From Actinomycetota bacterium (GTDB lineage: Bacteria > Actinomycetota > Acidimicrobiia > IMCC26256 > VFJJ01), in the NCBI GenBank assembly GCA_009886115.1, contig VFJJ01000141.1, positions 1-37,180 of the forward strand: DNA of 37,180 bases. Direction: 5' to 3'. The notes below the pieces were generated by a model that made no database searches, was not told the DNA's origin, and was given only the letters and a program-made list of their open reading frames with translations. This document shows, in pieces, positions 9,097-15,854 of this stretch. The position numbers and the translations under genes are program-made. Position 1 is the stretch's first letter, and each line of letters opens with the position of its first letter.

Positions 9097-9900
9097 TCAG
9101 CGGTCGGATGACCGCGGTGGATTCTTGGGCGGGAACCGCAGCGCGCCATCGATGCGGATGATCTCGCCGTTCAGGTACCGGTTCTCGATGATGTGCTGGG
9201 CCAGCGCCGCGTACTCGTCCGGGCGTCCCATCCGATTGGGGAAAGGAACCAGCCGCGACCACTCGGCCTCCACGGCTTCGGCGTTCTTGCCGTACGCGGG
9301 CGTGATCATCGTCCCGGGAGCGATCGTGACGACGCGGATGCCGACGGCGCTCAGATCACGAGCCGCCACGATGGTCATCCCGTTGACGCCACCCTTGGCC
9401 GCGGCATACGCCACCTGGCCGATCTGGCCCTCGGAGCCGGCGATCGACGATGTCATCACCACCACGCCCCGCTCGCCGTCGACGCCGGGATCGTTGGCGC
9501 TCATGTGCGAAGCGGCCAGCCGCAGCACGTTGAAGGTCCCCACGAGGAACCCGTCGATGAACTGCTTGTACCCGGCCAGTGAGTGCGGCGTGCCGTCGCG
9601 GCCGATCGTGCGGCCCGCAGGTTCGGTGATGTGCGCGCCGTGCGCGACCACCACGGCCCGAACCGGCGCCCGACGGGCCATGGCCTGGAGGGCTCCGTCG
9701 ATGCTCTCGTCGTCGAGCACGTCGACCGTGAAGAACTCGACCTTCTCGCCGAGCTCGGCCAGCAACGGCTCGGCTCGCTCACGAGACACGTCGAGCACAC
9801 CGACGGTGGCCCCCGCGGCAGCGAGGCGACGCACCGTTGCGCTCCCGAGACCGCCGGCGCCACCCGTGACCACTGCCGAAACCCCTAGCAGGTCCATCAT
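9097..9900 (-). CDS. SDR oxidoreductase, HSD10-like (3-hydroxyacyl-CoA dehydrogenase type)
   Basis: A 267-aa classical short-chain dehydrogenase with the cofactor loop TGGAGGLG near residue 13, an acidic D38 after strand beta-2 that favours NAD, and the catalytic set Ser (TSSIAG), Tyr-x3-Lys (YAAAK). The wording of the C-terminal third (PFPNRMGRPDEYAALAQHI, then LNGEIIRIDGALR) is that of bacterial HSD10/type II 3-hydroxyacyl-CoA dehydrogenases. The usual NNAG is replaced by VAHG. The ribosome-binding site GAGGAG lies 3 nt before ATG 9900 and 6 nt before a second ATG at 9897; either could be used. It probably forms an operon with the acyltransferase. A fatty-acyl substrate is inferred from the family. 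Confidence 0.85.
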   Translation of the reverse strand: MMDLLGVSAVVTGGAGGLGSATVRRLAAAGATVGVLDVSRERAEPLLAELGEKVEFFTVDVLDDESIDGALQAMARRAPVRAVVVAHGAHITEPAGRTIGRDGTPHSLAGYKQFIDGFLVGTFNVLRLAASHMSANDPGVDGERGVVVMTSSIAGSEGQIGQVAYAAAKGGVNGMTIVAARDLSAVGIRVVTIAPGTMITPAYGKNAEAVEAEWSRLVPFPNRMGRPDEYAALAQHIIENRYLNGEIIRIDGALRFPPKNPPRSSDR

Positions 9901-9927
9901 CGACTCCTCGCTGACGATCGATCCACC

Positions 9928-11232
9928 CTATCCCCGGTCGCTCCCGGAGCTCGGGGAGTGCGACGACGGGATCTCGTCGAAGATGGCCAAGCGGTCCGTA
10001 CGCCAGGCGAGATACGCGCAGTACACGAGCAGGAGCGTCCCACCCGCCGCGATCGTCGGCCGGAGCCCGACGAGGTCACCGACGCGGCCGGAGAGCAACG
10101 CGCCGATCGGCATGCCCCCCAAGAGGGCCATGAGATACATCGAGACGGCCCGGCCGCGGTACTCCTCGTCGACGTGGACCTGCATCGTGGTGTTGAGCGT
10201 GACCCCGTTGAGCACATGCGCCGACCCCATCAAGAAGAACGCCAGGAGCCCGACCCAGTACCTCGTCGTGACCACGCACAGCACCGTGGCCGATCCGTAC
10301 AGCACGAGACCCGTGAACGAGACCCGTGAACGACGTCGTCGATCGCCGGTGACGACCAGCACCAAGATCCCCGAGATCGACCCGAGACCGAAGACCGTCA
10401 CCAGGAGGCCCAGCGCGCTGGGACCGACGTCGTAGATCTCCTCTGCGATCCCGGCTGCGAGTTGCACCACCGACTGGGCCAGCAACGCCGTGACGAAGGC
10501 CGTGATCACGATCAGGCGCATGGCGGGGCGCTGCCACACGTAGTGCACCCCGGAGAGGAACTGGCCCAGGAACGACTCGCCGGTCGGCGGAGGCGGCACG
10601 CCGCCGACCCGCAGCGTCATCAGCGCCGCGATCACGGCAACGAACGAGAGCGCGTTCACTGCGAACGTGGTCGTCGGGCCCCAGGTGTCGAGCACCAGCC
10701 CGGCCGCAGCGGGGCCCAGGGCCCGCGCCCCCGTGAAGCCCAGTGAGTTGAGGCGCAGCGCCGACACGAGGTGCTCTCGCGGCACGAGGAGCACCACGAT
10801 CGACTGGGCCGCCGAGTACTGGAAGCCGGCGCCAATCCCCGCGATCGCGAGCAGCGCGACGATCCGCCAGGGAGTGAGCTCACCCACGGCGGCGAGCACC
10901 CACATGCCCACGGCCGAGCCCGCCTGGATCACGTTGGCCCACAGCAGCACGAGACGACGCGACAGGCGGTCGGTCATGATCCCGGCCGCCGGGCCGACGA
11001 GCAGCGACGGCACCAACGACGCGAACACCGACGCCCCGACCCAGGTGTTCGACCTCGTCAGCCGGTAGAGGATGAACGGGACGCCGATGCCCTGCATGAA
11101 GGTACCGGCGTTCGACACCAACGTCGCCAGCCAGTACGTCGTGAAGTTCCGGTCGGTGAGGATGGCGCGCACTCCCGCCCGGCTCCTGAGTCGGAGCTCG
11201 TCGTCATCGACCTCGGGGGTCAGCGGATCCAA
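9928..11232 (-). CDS. MFS transporter (enterobactin-exporter/MFS_3-like)
   Basis: An integral membrane protein of about 434 aa with some twelve hydrophobic segments and the typical start TDRNFTTYWLATLVSNAGTF seen in MFS_3 exporters. The loop 2-3 motif appears as GIMTDRLSRR (consensus GxxxDRxGRR). It is probably a proton-driven efflux pump, cargo unknown. The frame is open to 11751, but that region lies under the next gene. Candidate starts are TTG 11232 (GGAG 11 nt upstream) and GTG 11172 (AGGAG 10 nt upstream); TTG gives the more usual 25-residue lead-in. It lies between two SDR genes on the same strand. The start is uncertain; the family is clear. Confidence 0.8.
   Translation of the reverse strand: MDPLTPEVDDDELRLRSRAGVRAILTDRNFTTYWLATLVSNAGTFMQGIGVPFILYRLTRSNTWVGASVFASLVPSLLVGPAAGIMTDRLSRRLVLLWANVIQAGSAVGMWVLAAVGELTPWRIVALLAIAGIGAGFQYSAAQSIVVLLVPREHLVSALRLNSLGFTGARALGPAAAGLVLDTWGPTTTFAVNALSFVAVIAALMTLRVGGVPPPPTGESFLGQFLSGVHYVWQRPAMRLIVITAFVTALLAQSVVQLAAGIAEEIYDVGPSALGLLVTVFGLGSISGILVLVVTGDRRRRSRVSFTGLVLYGSATVLCVVTTRYWVGLLAFFLMGSAHVLNGVTLNTTMQVHVDEEYRGRAVSMYLMALLGGMPIGALLSGRVGDLVGLRPTIAAGGTLLLVYCAYLAWRTDRLAIFDEIPSSHSPSSGSDRG
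10304..10329. repeat. 13-bp direct repeat inside the MFS gene
   Basis: ACGAGACCCGTGA is repeated in perfect tandem at 10304-10316 and 10317-10329. Because 13 is not a multiple of three, the two copies are read in different frames (SRVS, then FTGL), yet membrane-helix-like sequence continues on both sides. Confidence 0.8.
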
Positions 11233-11267
11233 GCGGCCGCCGTCTCCGAGCGCGCCCCGATCGGCAC

Positions 11268-12104
11268 CTACGCGGTGACCCGACAGTTGTTGCCCGCGGC
11301 GACGTCGATGGTGGCTCCGGTGACGAACCGGGCCTCTTCGGAGCACAGGAACAGCACGGCGTTCGAGATGTCCTCGGGCTCCACCAAGGCAACCGGGAGG
11401 ACGTGGAGGCTCTGGAGGGCCGGGAGCACGTCGTCGAGCGTGGCCGTCGTGCCCTCGCCGCTGAAGAACGAGAACAGATGGTCGTTGATCACCATCGGCG
11501 TGCGGACGTTGCCCGGCGCCACCGCGTTCACGTTGATGCCGAACGGGGCGAGGTCGATGGCCGCCGACTTCACCATCCCGATGACGCCCCACTTCGACGC
11601 GCAGTAGTGCACCTGGTTGGCGCAGCCCTGACGGCCCAGCATCGACGATGTCGCGACGATGCGGCCGAACCCCTGGCGCTTCATGTGGGGGCTCACCGCC
11701 CTCAACGTGTGGAAGACACCGGTGAGGTTCGTGGCGATCATCTCGTCCCACATCTCGGGCGCCATCGTGTCGACGGGTGCCATGCTCGAGATCCCGGCGT
11801 TCGCCATCGCGAAGTCGACCGAGCCGAGATCGGCGACAACCCGGCCGACGAACGCGTCGAGGGCGCCGAAGTCGCGGGTGTCGACCTGGGCGCTCATGCA
11901 GCGCCGGTCCTCCTGCTCCACGAGCCGCTGAGTCTCGGCCAGATCGTCGATGGTGCCGAGCGGGTACCCCACGCTCGCGATCGGAGCCGCGATGTCGCAG
12001 ATCGCGATGTCGGCGCCCTCGCGCGCGAACGCCAGCGCGTGCGAACGACCCTGCCCACGCGCGCCGCCGGTGATGAACGCGACTCTCCCGTCGAACCTAC
12101 CCAC
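11268..12104 (-). CDS. Mycofactocin-coupled-type SDR oxidoreductase
   Basis: A 278-aa SDR whose sequence follows the mycofactocin-coupled subfamily: ITGGARGQGRSHALAFAREG at the cofactor loop, the subfamily insertion YPLGTIDDLAETQRLVE near residue 50, MANAGI, and the catalytic YCASK. Such enzymes hold NAD(H) tightly and pass electrons to the peptide-derived carrier mycofactocin; the carveol dehydrogenase group is the best-known branch. No mycofactocin biosynthesis genes are in the window. GTG 12104 has GAGGGG seven nt upstream and gives the standard short N-terminus. The longer frame to 12548 is antisense to the lipoprotein gene. The alcohol substrate is unknown. Confidence 0.82.
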   Translation of the reverse strand: MGRFDGRVAFITGGARGQGRSHALAFAREGADIAICDIAAPIASVGYPLGTIDDLAETQRLVEQEDRRCMSAQVDTRDFGALDAFVGRVVADLGSVDFAMANAGISSMAPVDTMAPEMWDEMIATNLTGVFHTLRAVSPHMKRQGFGRIVATSSMLGRQGCANQVHYCASKWGVIGMVKSAAIDLAPFGINVNAVAPGNVRTPMVINDHLFSFFSGEGTTATLDDVLPALQSLHVLPVALVEPEDISNAVLFLCSEEARFVTGATIDVAAGNNCRVTA

Positions 12105-12181
12105 TGGCCATCCCCTCGTCGGATCCCGAACGGCGGTGAGTCTCCCATGCCGGAGCCGCCGGCCCCCTCCCGAGCCCCAGC

Positions 12182-12187
12182 TACGCT
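12182..12187 (+). promoter_or_regulatory. -10 hexamer TACGCT, leaderless promoter of the lipoprotein gene
   Basis: TACGCT ends 7 nt before GTG 12195. That spacing would place transcription initiation at or next to the start codon. No clear -35 is seen. It supports 12195 over an upstream in-frame ATG at 12147. Confidence 0.6.
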
Positions 12188-12194
12188 CGGGCCA

Positions 12195-12719
12195 GTGGGC
12201 TCCGCGCAGAATCTGTCGCAGAATCGGCGCGTCGCGCCATCGCGCAGCACGGCCGTTCTCAGGGGCCTCGGGTTGCTCGGGTTGCTCGGGTTGCTCGGGT
12301 TGGTCGGCGCATGCACCGGCGACGACGGCTCGGACGGCGCCGCTCCGCCCGCCTCGGCCCCGGCCACGGCCGTCGTTGCTCCTGCGAACACCGCGTCGGC
12401 CGCCGAGAGCTCGACGTCGGTCACGGAGGCGGGCTCCAGCATCCAGGTCCTCGACCCGGCCGCTGCGGCGAGCGCCCTGTACACAGCCTGGCGGTCGGGC
12501 GACCGTGACATCGCCCTGCTCGTGGCCGAGGCCGACATCGTCGAGCACCTGTTCGCGATCACCCCGTCCGAGTGGGATTTCGAAGCCTGCGCCGCTGCGC
12601 CCGCACCCGGGGTCACCGTCTGCACCTTCAGCTCCGCGCTGGGCCCTGTCACCCTGACCGTCGCCGCGTCGACCAGCATCGCCCTCAAGGTCGTCGACCT
12701 CGAAGTCCCGACGGGCTGA
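12195..12719 (+). CDS. Secreted lipoprotein of unknown function
   Basis: A 174-aa predicted lipoprotein. It has a basic N-region, then the hydrophobic core LGLLGLLGLLGLVGAC ending in a lipobox with Cys, so it should be lipid-anchored outside the cytoplasmic membrane. A Ser/Thr/Ala-rich linker follows (about 40-85), then a small domain of about 85 aa with two Cys (ACAAAP and TVCTF) that may form a disulfide. I do not recognise the family. The signal core is encoded by a 9-bp tandem repeat. A leaderless -10 supports GTG 12195; an in-frame ATG at 12147 would add 16 residues. It is divergent from the mycofactocin-type SDR and convergent with the NIPSNAP-like gene. Confidence 0.7.
   Translation: MGSAQNLSQNRRVAPSRSTAVLRGLGLLGLLGLLGLVGACTGDDGSDGAAPPASAPATAVVAPANTASAAESSTSVTEAGSSIQVLDPAAAASALYTAWRSGDRDIALLVAEADIVEHLFAITPSEWDFEACAAAPAPGVTVCTFSSALGPVTLTVAASTSIALKVVDLEVPTG
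12261..12302. repeat. 9-bp tandem repeat GGGTTGCTC coding for a signal-peptide core
   Basis: Three perfect copies of GGGTTGCTC from 12270, flanked by partial copies (GGCCTC before, GGGTTG after). Read as GLL-GLL-GLL, they form most of the hydrophobic region of the lipoprotein signal peptide. The reverse complement contains CCGAGCAAC, related to the arrays at 13506 and 20668. Confidence 0.85.
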
Positions 12720-12740
12720 GGGGCCGACCTCGGCGGGCGC

Positions 12741-13499
12741 TCAGCCCTCGCCGAGACTGTCGTCGGCAGCCCAGTCGTCGGGCCCGCAGTGCGATCCGGG
12801 AGCCGGCGTCATGAGTTCCTCGCGCCAACGGACCGCCCACTCCCGAGCCGTCCGCTGCCACCGACCCAGGCGCTCGTCGCCGGAGACGCCGGCCGCGTCC
12901 TCGGAAAGCAATCCCCGGGCCACGTCATGGGCCTTGGCCATGCGCACGTGGTGGGCCGGGTCGGTGGCCCACACCGTGCACACCTCGTAGTCGTTCATCA
13001 TCACCTCGTACAGGCCCACCAGCCGGTGGCCGTGCTCGGCCATGAGCGGGACGCGCTGTTCACGCACGGCGGCCAGGTACTCGAGCGCCGTCCCCGGCCG
13101 CACCTCGGTCAGCTCGTGGACGAACAGGGTGCCCCGCACACCGTTGCCGGCCAGCGACGCCATGTTCGGACAGCCCGGTGCACCGGCCAGGAGACGGTCG
13201 AAGCCCCCGGTCCGGTACGTGTAGGCCGTCTCCCACCAGCGTTCGAGATGGACGTTGGTGCGCCGCTTGAGGCCCAACCGATCGACCTTGCCGTACCAGC
13301 CGTCCCAACCCCCGGGGATCTCCCACACGTTCACGACCTGGGGCCACCGCCCGGTGATGCCCATCGTGTACCACGTGCCCAGAAGCTCGAAGTCGACCTT
13401 CTCGTGGCCGGCCTGGGCCAGGGTGTGATTCATGTACTCCCACTGGTGCTGGCCCACGATGTCGATGTACTCGTGCAGGAACAGATCACGCTCGCTCAT
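12741..13499 (-). CDS. NIPSNAP-like dimeric alpha-beta barrel protein
   Basis: A 252-aa cytoplasmic protein with two regions that look like ferredoxin-like (NIPSNAP/EthD-class) units: FLHEYIDIVGQHQWEYMNHT at the start and LFVHELTEVRPGTALEYLAA near residue 140. Phrases such as VNVWEIPGGWDGWYGKVD and LVGLYEVMMNDYEVCTVWA are typical of these small barrels. The reaction is unknown. ATG 13499 is preceded by GAGGAG six nt upstream. The upstream frame to 13652 consists of Pro-Glu-Gln repeats made by the adjacent 9-bp array and is probably not translated. The gene is convergent with the lipoprotein gene, 21 bp apart. Confidence 0.65.
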   Translation of the reverse strand: MSERDLFLHEYIDIVGQHQWEYMNHTLAQAGHEKVDFELLGTWYTMGITGRWPQVVNVWEIPGGWDGWYGKVDRLGLKRRTNVHLERWWETAYTYRTGGFDRLLAGAPGCPNMASLAGNGVRGTLFVHELTEVRPGTALEYLAAVREQRVPLMAEHGHRLVGLYEVMMNDYEVCTVWATDPAHHVRMAKAHDVARGLLSEDAAGVSGDERLGRWQRTAREWAVRWREELMTPAPGSHCGPDDWAADDSLGEG

Positions 13500-13505
13500 C
13501 GCCAG

Positions 13506-13550
13506 CTCCTCAGGCTCCTCGGGCTGCTCGGGCTGCTCGGGCAGCTCAGG
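13506..13550. repeat. 9-bp tandem repeat, five units, next to a ribosome-binding site
   Basis: Units CTCCTCAGG, CTCCTCGGG, CTGCTCGGG, CTGCTCGGG, CAGCTCAGG. On the minus strand the unit nearest the gene reads CCTGAGGAG and supplies the Shine-Dalgarno sequence of the NIPSNAP-like gene. Confidence 0.85.
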
Positions 13551-13655
13551 CATCGATGATCGGGAACGCTCCACGGTTCCGGAACAGGCGGTCGTCCGTG
13601 TCTCACCCACAGCACCACCTCCAGCAACATCTCCTGCATGACTCCTCGTCACGTC

Positions 13656-13886
13656 TCAGTCATGTCCGGCGAACCCCGTCACTGATGCCCCTCTCGCACC
13701 CGAGGCGAGGAGCTCGGTCAGGCGGTCCTCTCCCAAGTCTGCCAGCGCCGCCGACCAGACACGCTGGTAGATCTCTCCGTCGGCCAGGACGAGCTCGCCA
13801 CCGGTCGCCTCGAGCAGACCCGTGGCGCGACCCAGGAGGACGGCCGCCTCGGTATGGGCCTCACGGGCGGCGGCGATGCCGGCCAT
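13656..13886 (-). pseudogene. C-terminal remnant of an AfsR/LuxR-type ATPase regulator
   Basis: The last 77 codons of this frame look like the conserved end of large LuxR/AfsR-type ATPase regulators, which typically read as a TPR-like helix pair of the form AARLLGAAEALREATG...YERAV..ARAALGE. Here the matching parts are EAHTEAAVLLGRATGLLEAT, EIYQRVWSAALADLGEDR and LLASGARGAS, followed by a stop at 13656. The rest of such a regulator (500-1000 aa) is absent: upstream of 13886 the frame turns into low-complexity sequence that is the antisense of another remnant. It is therefore probably a truncated gene, although an independent small protein cannot be excluded. The homology is recalled from family pattern and not tested. 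Confidence 0.45.
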
Positions 13887-14328
13887 CAGCGGGGCCACGT
13901 CCACCAATGACGGGTCGACCAGTCCCACTTCCACCACCATCGCCCCGTCCGCCACCACTGCCACTTCCACCACCTCGTCAGAGTTCAGTGATGACAGCGA
14001 GGTGACCGCGGACTTCTGCCTCGCCCTGTCGGCCGACCTCGACGCGGTCTCGGCCATCGTCGACTCCTACGAGAGCGCGGGATCGACCACGGACGCGCTC
14101 GTCGGGGACGCTCAGGACGCCAACAAGGCCTTGCGCGATGCGACACCCGACGCGCTCACCGACGAGGCCAGCGCCGTCTACAACCCGATCGGCGAGCTCC
14201 TCGACGGTCTCGCCTCCGGCGAGTCGGCCAACATCGAGAACGAGTACGCCGACATGCTCGGCTCGCCCGATTTCACCGGCCCCCTCACCAACCTCGTCAC
14301 GCAGTGCGGCCAAACCTCGAACGACTGA
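13876..14328 (+). pseudogene. Secreted or lipoprotein-like protein lacking its signal peptide
   Basis: The frame encodes a Ser/Thr-rich linker (TSTNDGSTSPTSTTIAPSAT) followed by a compact domain of about 100 residues with two Cys (ADFCLALS near its start, TQCGQ at its end). That is the layout of a mature actinobacterial lipoprotein just after the lipobox. No signal peptide or lipobox occurs in this frame, which opens only at 13771 after a stop, and none was found in the listed neighbouring frame. I infer that the 5' end has been lost. The break lies near 13890, where the remnant on the other strand also ends. If it is expressed from ATG 13876 it would be cytoplasmic. The family is unknown. 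Confidence 0.5.
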
Positions 14329-14814
14329 CCCCTGAGCTGGGCGTGAGCTCAGTCGTGGCGGCGCCAGCATCACCGGTGACGAACACGCATCGTGGTCCGT
14401 GCGTCGCTCGCGCCCGTTGCGCTGCGAGGGCCGACATCTCGGGCTGACCCTCGGCGAGACGGTCCGTCAAGATGCCGGGTCGGGACGGACCGATCTTCAG
14501 GCCCTGTCGAAGACCGGAGCACGGCAGCCCGAGCACGGTGGGAGCCTGCCAGCAAGATCGCTGACCAGGGCACATGGTGGCCGTGCCCGACATCCCTCGT
14601 GAGCTGCAACGGTCGTGCCGACTGGTCGCGCACGGTGGCACCGCACGGACGTTGCCCGGACGCTCGGCACGTCGCGTTGGCCGTAGAGGTTGACGCCCGT
14701 CGCCACGGAGATCGACCACGGCCACGTGATCAGCCCCTGTTGAGCCCCGCGGCTCAAGGCAGGCCGGGTACCGGGCCGATACTCGCGAGAACCCAGGAAT
14801 TCACGAGGAGCTCC
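14329..14814. other. About 490 bp without a confident gene
   Basis: No frame here reads like a normal protein; codon use is scrambled and open frames are broken. On the minus strand the segment ending near 14365 (GQPEMSALAAQRA...CVFVTGDAGA) faintly recalls the middle of a response-regulator receiver domain (PGMSGLELQ...PVVFVTG), which would suggest a decayed gene, but this is weak. The ribosome-binding site for the next gene (GAGGAG, 14805-14810) lies at the right-hand edge. Confidence 0.35.
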
Positions 14815-15558
14815 GTGTCACTGTCACCTGTCATCTCCTCCCCGGTATCGCCCGACCTCGGGTCGGTGTCGACAAACCCACCGGCCGCCGACGGTCGGAC
14901 CTTCGCCGCGCTTCTGCAGAGCGCAGCCGCGACCGACTCGGCGCTGATCTCGGCGACCGGGACGACTCCGGCGACCTCCATGACGGATCAGCTCGACGGT
15001 GTCACCACCCTCGGGGAGATGGTCGGAGGCAGCGGATGGGCGACGGGAGGAGGGCTCGGGGGTTTCGGGGACTTCGGCCTGGCAACCGCGGCCCATCCCG
15101 GCCTGAGGACAGCGGGACTCGGCGCCTCCGTGGGACCGGGGACGGGCACCCTGCTCGATGCTGCGCTCTCCCAGGTCGGCACGCCGTACGTGTTCGGCGC
15201 CGAAGCCGCCGCGACCGACCTCGACCCGGCGAGCTTCGACTGCTCCGAGCTCACCCAGTGGGCTGCGGCCCAGGCGGGCGTCGACCTTCCCGACGGCTCG
15301 TGGATCCAGTACCTCCAGGCCAAGGACTCGGGCAACGCCATCTCGGTCGATGACGCGCTGCGCACACCGGGTGCGCTCTTGTTCTCGTTCGATCAGGAGC
15401 CCACCGCCGACGGTGGCCGTCCGCCGGGGGCCCACGTGGCCATCAGCCTGGGCGACGGGCGCACGGTCGAGGCCCGCGGACGGGCCTACGGCGTCACGGT
15501 GGCCCAGGCAGGGAACCGGTTCACGCACGCTGCGCTCGTCCCCGGCTTGAGCAGCTGA
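14815..15558 (+). CDS. C40 (NlpC/P60) peptidase
   Basis: A 247-aa protein with a C-terminal NlpC/P60 domain (about 115-245) that would cleave peptide bonds in peptidoglycan stems. The motif SFDCSELTQWAAAQAG carries the catalytic Cys, and HVAISLGDGRTVEARG the His; a polar residue follows in the next strand. The N-terminal 110 residues are Ser/Gly/Thr-rich and contain no signal peptide, so export must be by another route or the enzyme belongs to an appendage or phage-like structure. GTG 14815 follows GAGGAG by 4 nt. Upstream codons back to 14392 look non-coding. Function beyond the peptidase fold is inferred. Confidence 0.75.
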   Translation: MSLSPVISSPVSPDLGSVSTNPPAADGRTFAALLQSAAATDSALISATGTTPATSMTDQLDGVTTLGEMVGGSGWATGGGLGGFGDFGLATAAHPGLRTAGLGASVGPGTGTLLDAALSQVGTPYVFGAEAAATDLDPASFDCSELTQWAAAQAGVDLPDGSWIQYLQAKDSGNAISVDDALRTPGALLFSFDQEPTADGGRPPGAHVAISLGDGRTVEARGRAYGVTVAQAGNRFTHAALVPGLSS

Positions 15559-15603
15559 CGGGCTCCAGCCCGGCTCCAGCCGTCCGCTGCGGGGTGGCAT
15601 CGT

Positions 15604-15609
15604 TACCAT
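15604..15609 (+). promoter_or_regulatory. -10 hexamer TACCAT, leaderless promoter
   Basis: TACCAT ends 6 nt before the GTG start at 15616 of the small membrane protein. No Shine-Dalgarno fits in that space. Confidence 0.55.
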
Positions 15610-15615
15610 CGGGGG

Positions 15616-15816
15616 GTGCTGATCGCCGGGAGCTTCTACGACAACGTCCTGCTCGAGCTGGTGACCGCGCTCGGGGCGGCGATGTTCGCTTCCCGGGTCC
15701 TCGTGTTCGCCCGGCGCCGCTCGACACCCGAGCGCGAGCCGCTCGCCCGGACGATCATCTTCCTCCTCATCGGCTTCGTCGTGATGATCGCCGGGGCCGC
15801 CGCCCTCATCGCCTGA
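15616..15816 (+). CDS. Small two-helix membrane protein
   Basis: A 66-aa protein with two hydrophobic stretches, about residues 8-30 and 46-65, separated by a basic loop (FARRRSTPEREPLAR). By the positive-inside rule the loop should face the cytoplasm. The family is not recognised. The GTG start is supported by a -10 hexamer 6 nt upstream. It lies 57 bp after the C40 peptidase on the same strand and is convergent with the acyl-CoA dehydrogenase gene. The regular helix/loop/helix layout and the promoter make it more likely real than chance. Confidence 0.65.
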   Translation: MLIAGSFYDNVLLELVTALGAAMFASRVLVFARRRSTPEREPLARTIIFLLIGFVVMIAGAAALIA

Positions 15817-15854
15817 GCTGTCGAGCGACCGGGCCGCGCGTCGAGGAGGTGCCG

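Noticed and set aside
11403-12146. Upstream extension of the lipoprotein frame
   Set aside because: This part is antisense to the mycofactocin-type SDR, has Arg/His/Val-rich shadow composition, and would bury the signal peptide.
14497-14757. GAF-domain fragment on the minus strand
   Set aside because: Only a few residues (GVNLYGQR) looked familiar. The frame has no continuous family pattern.
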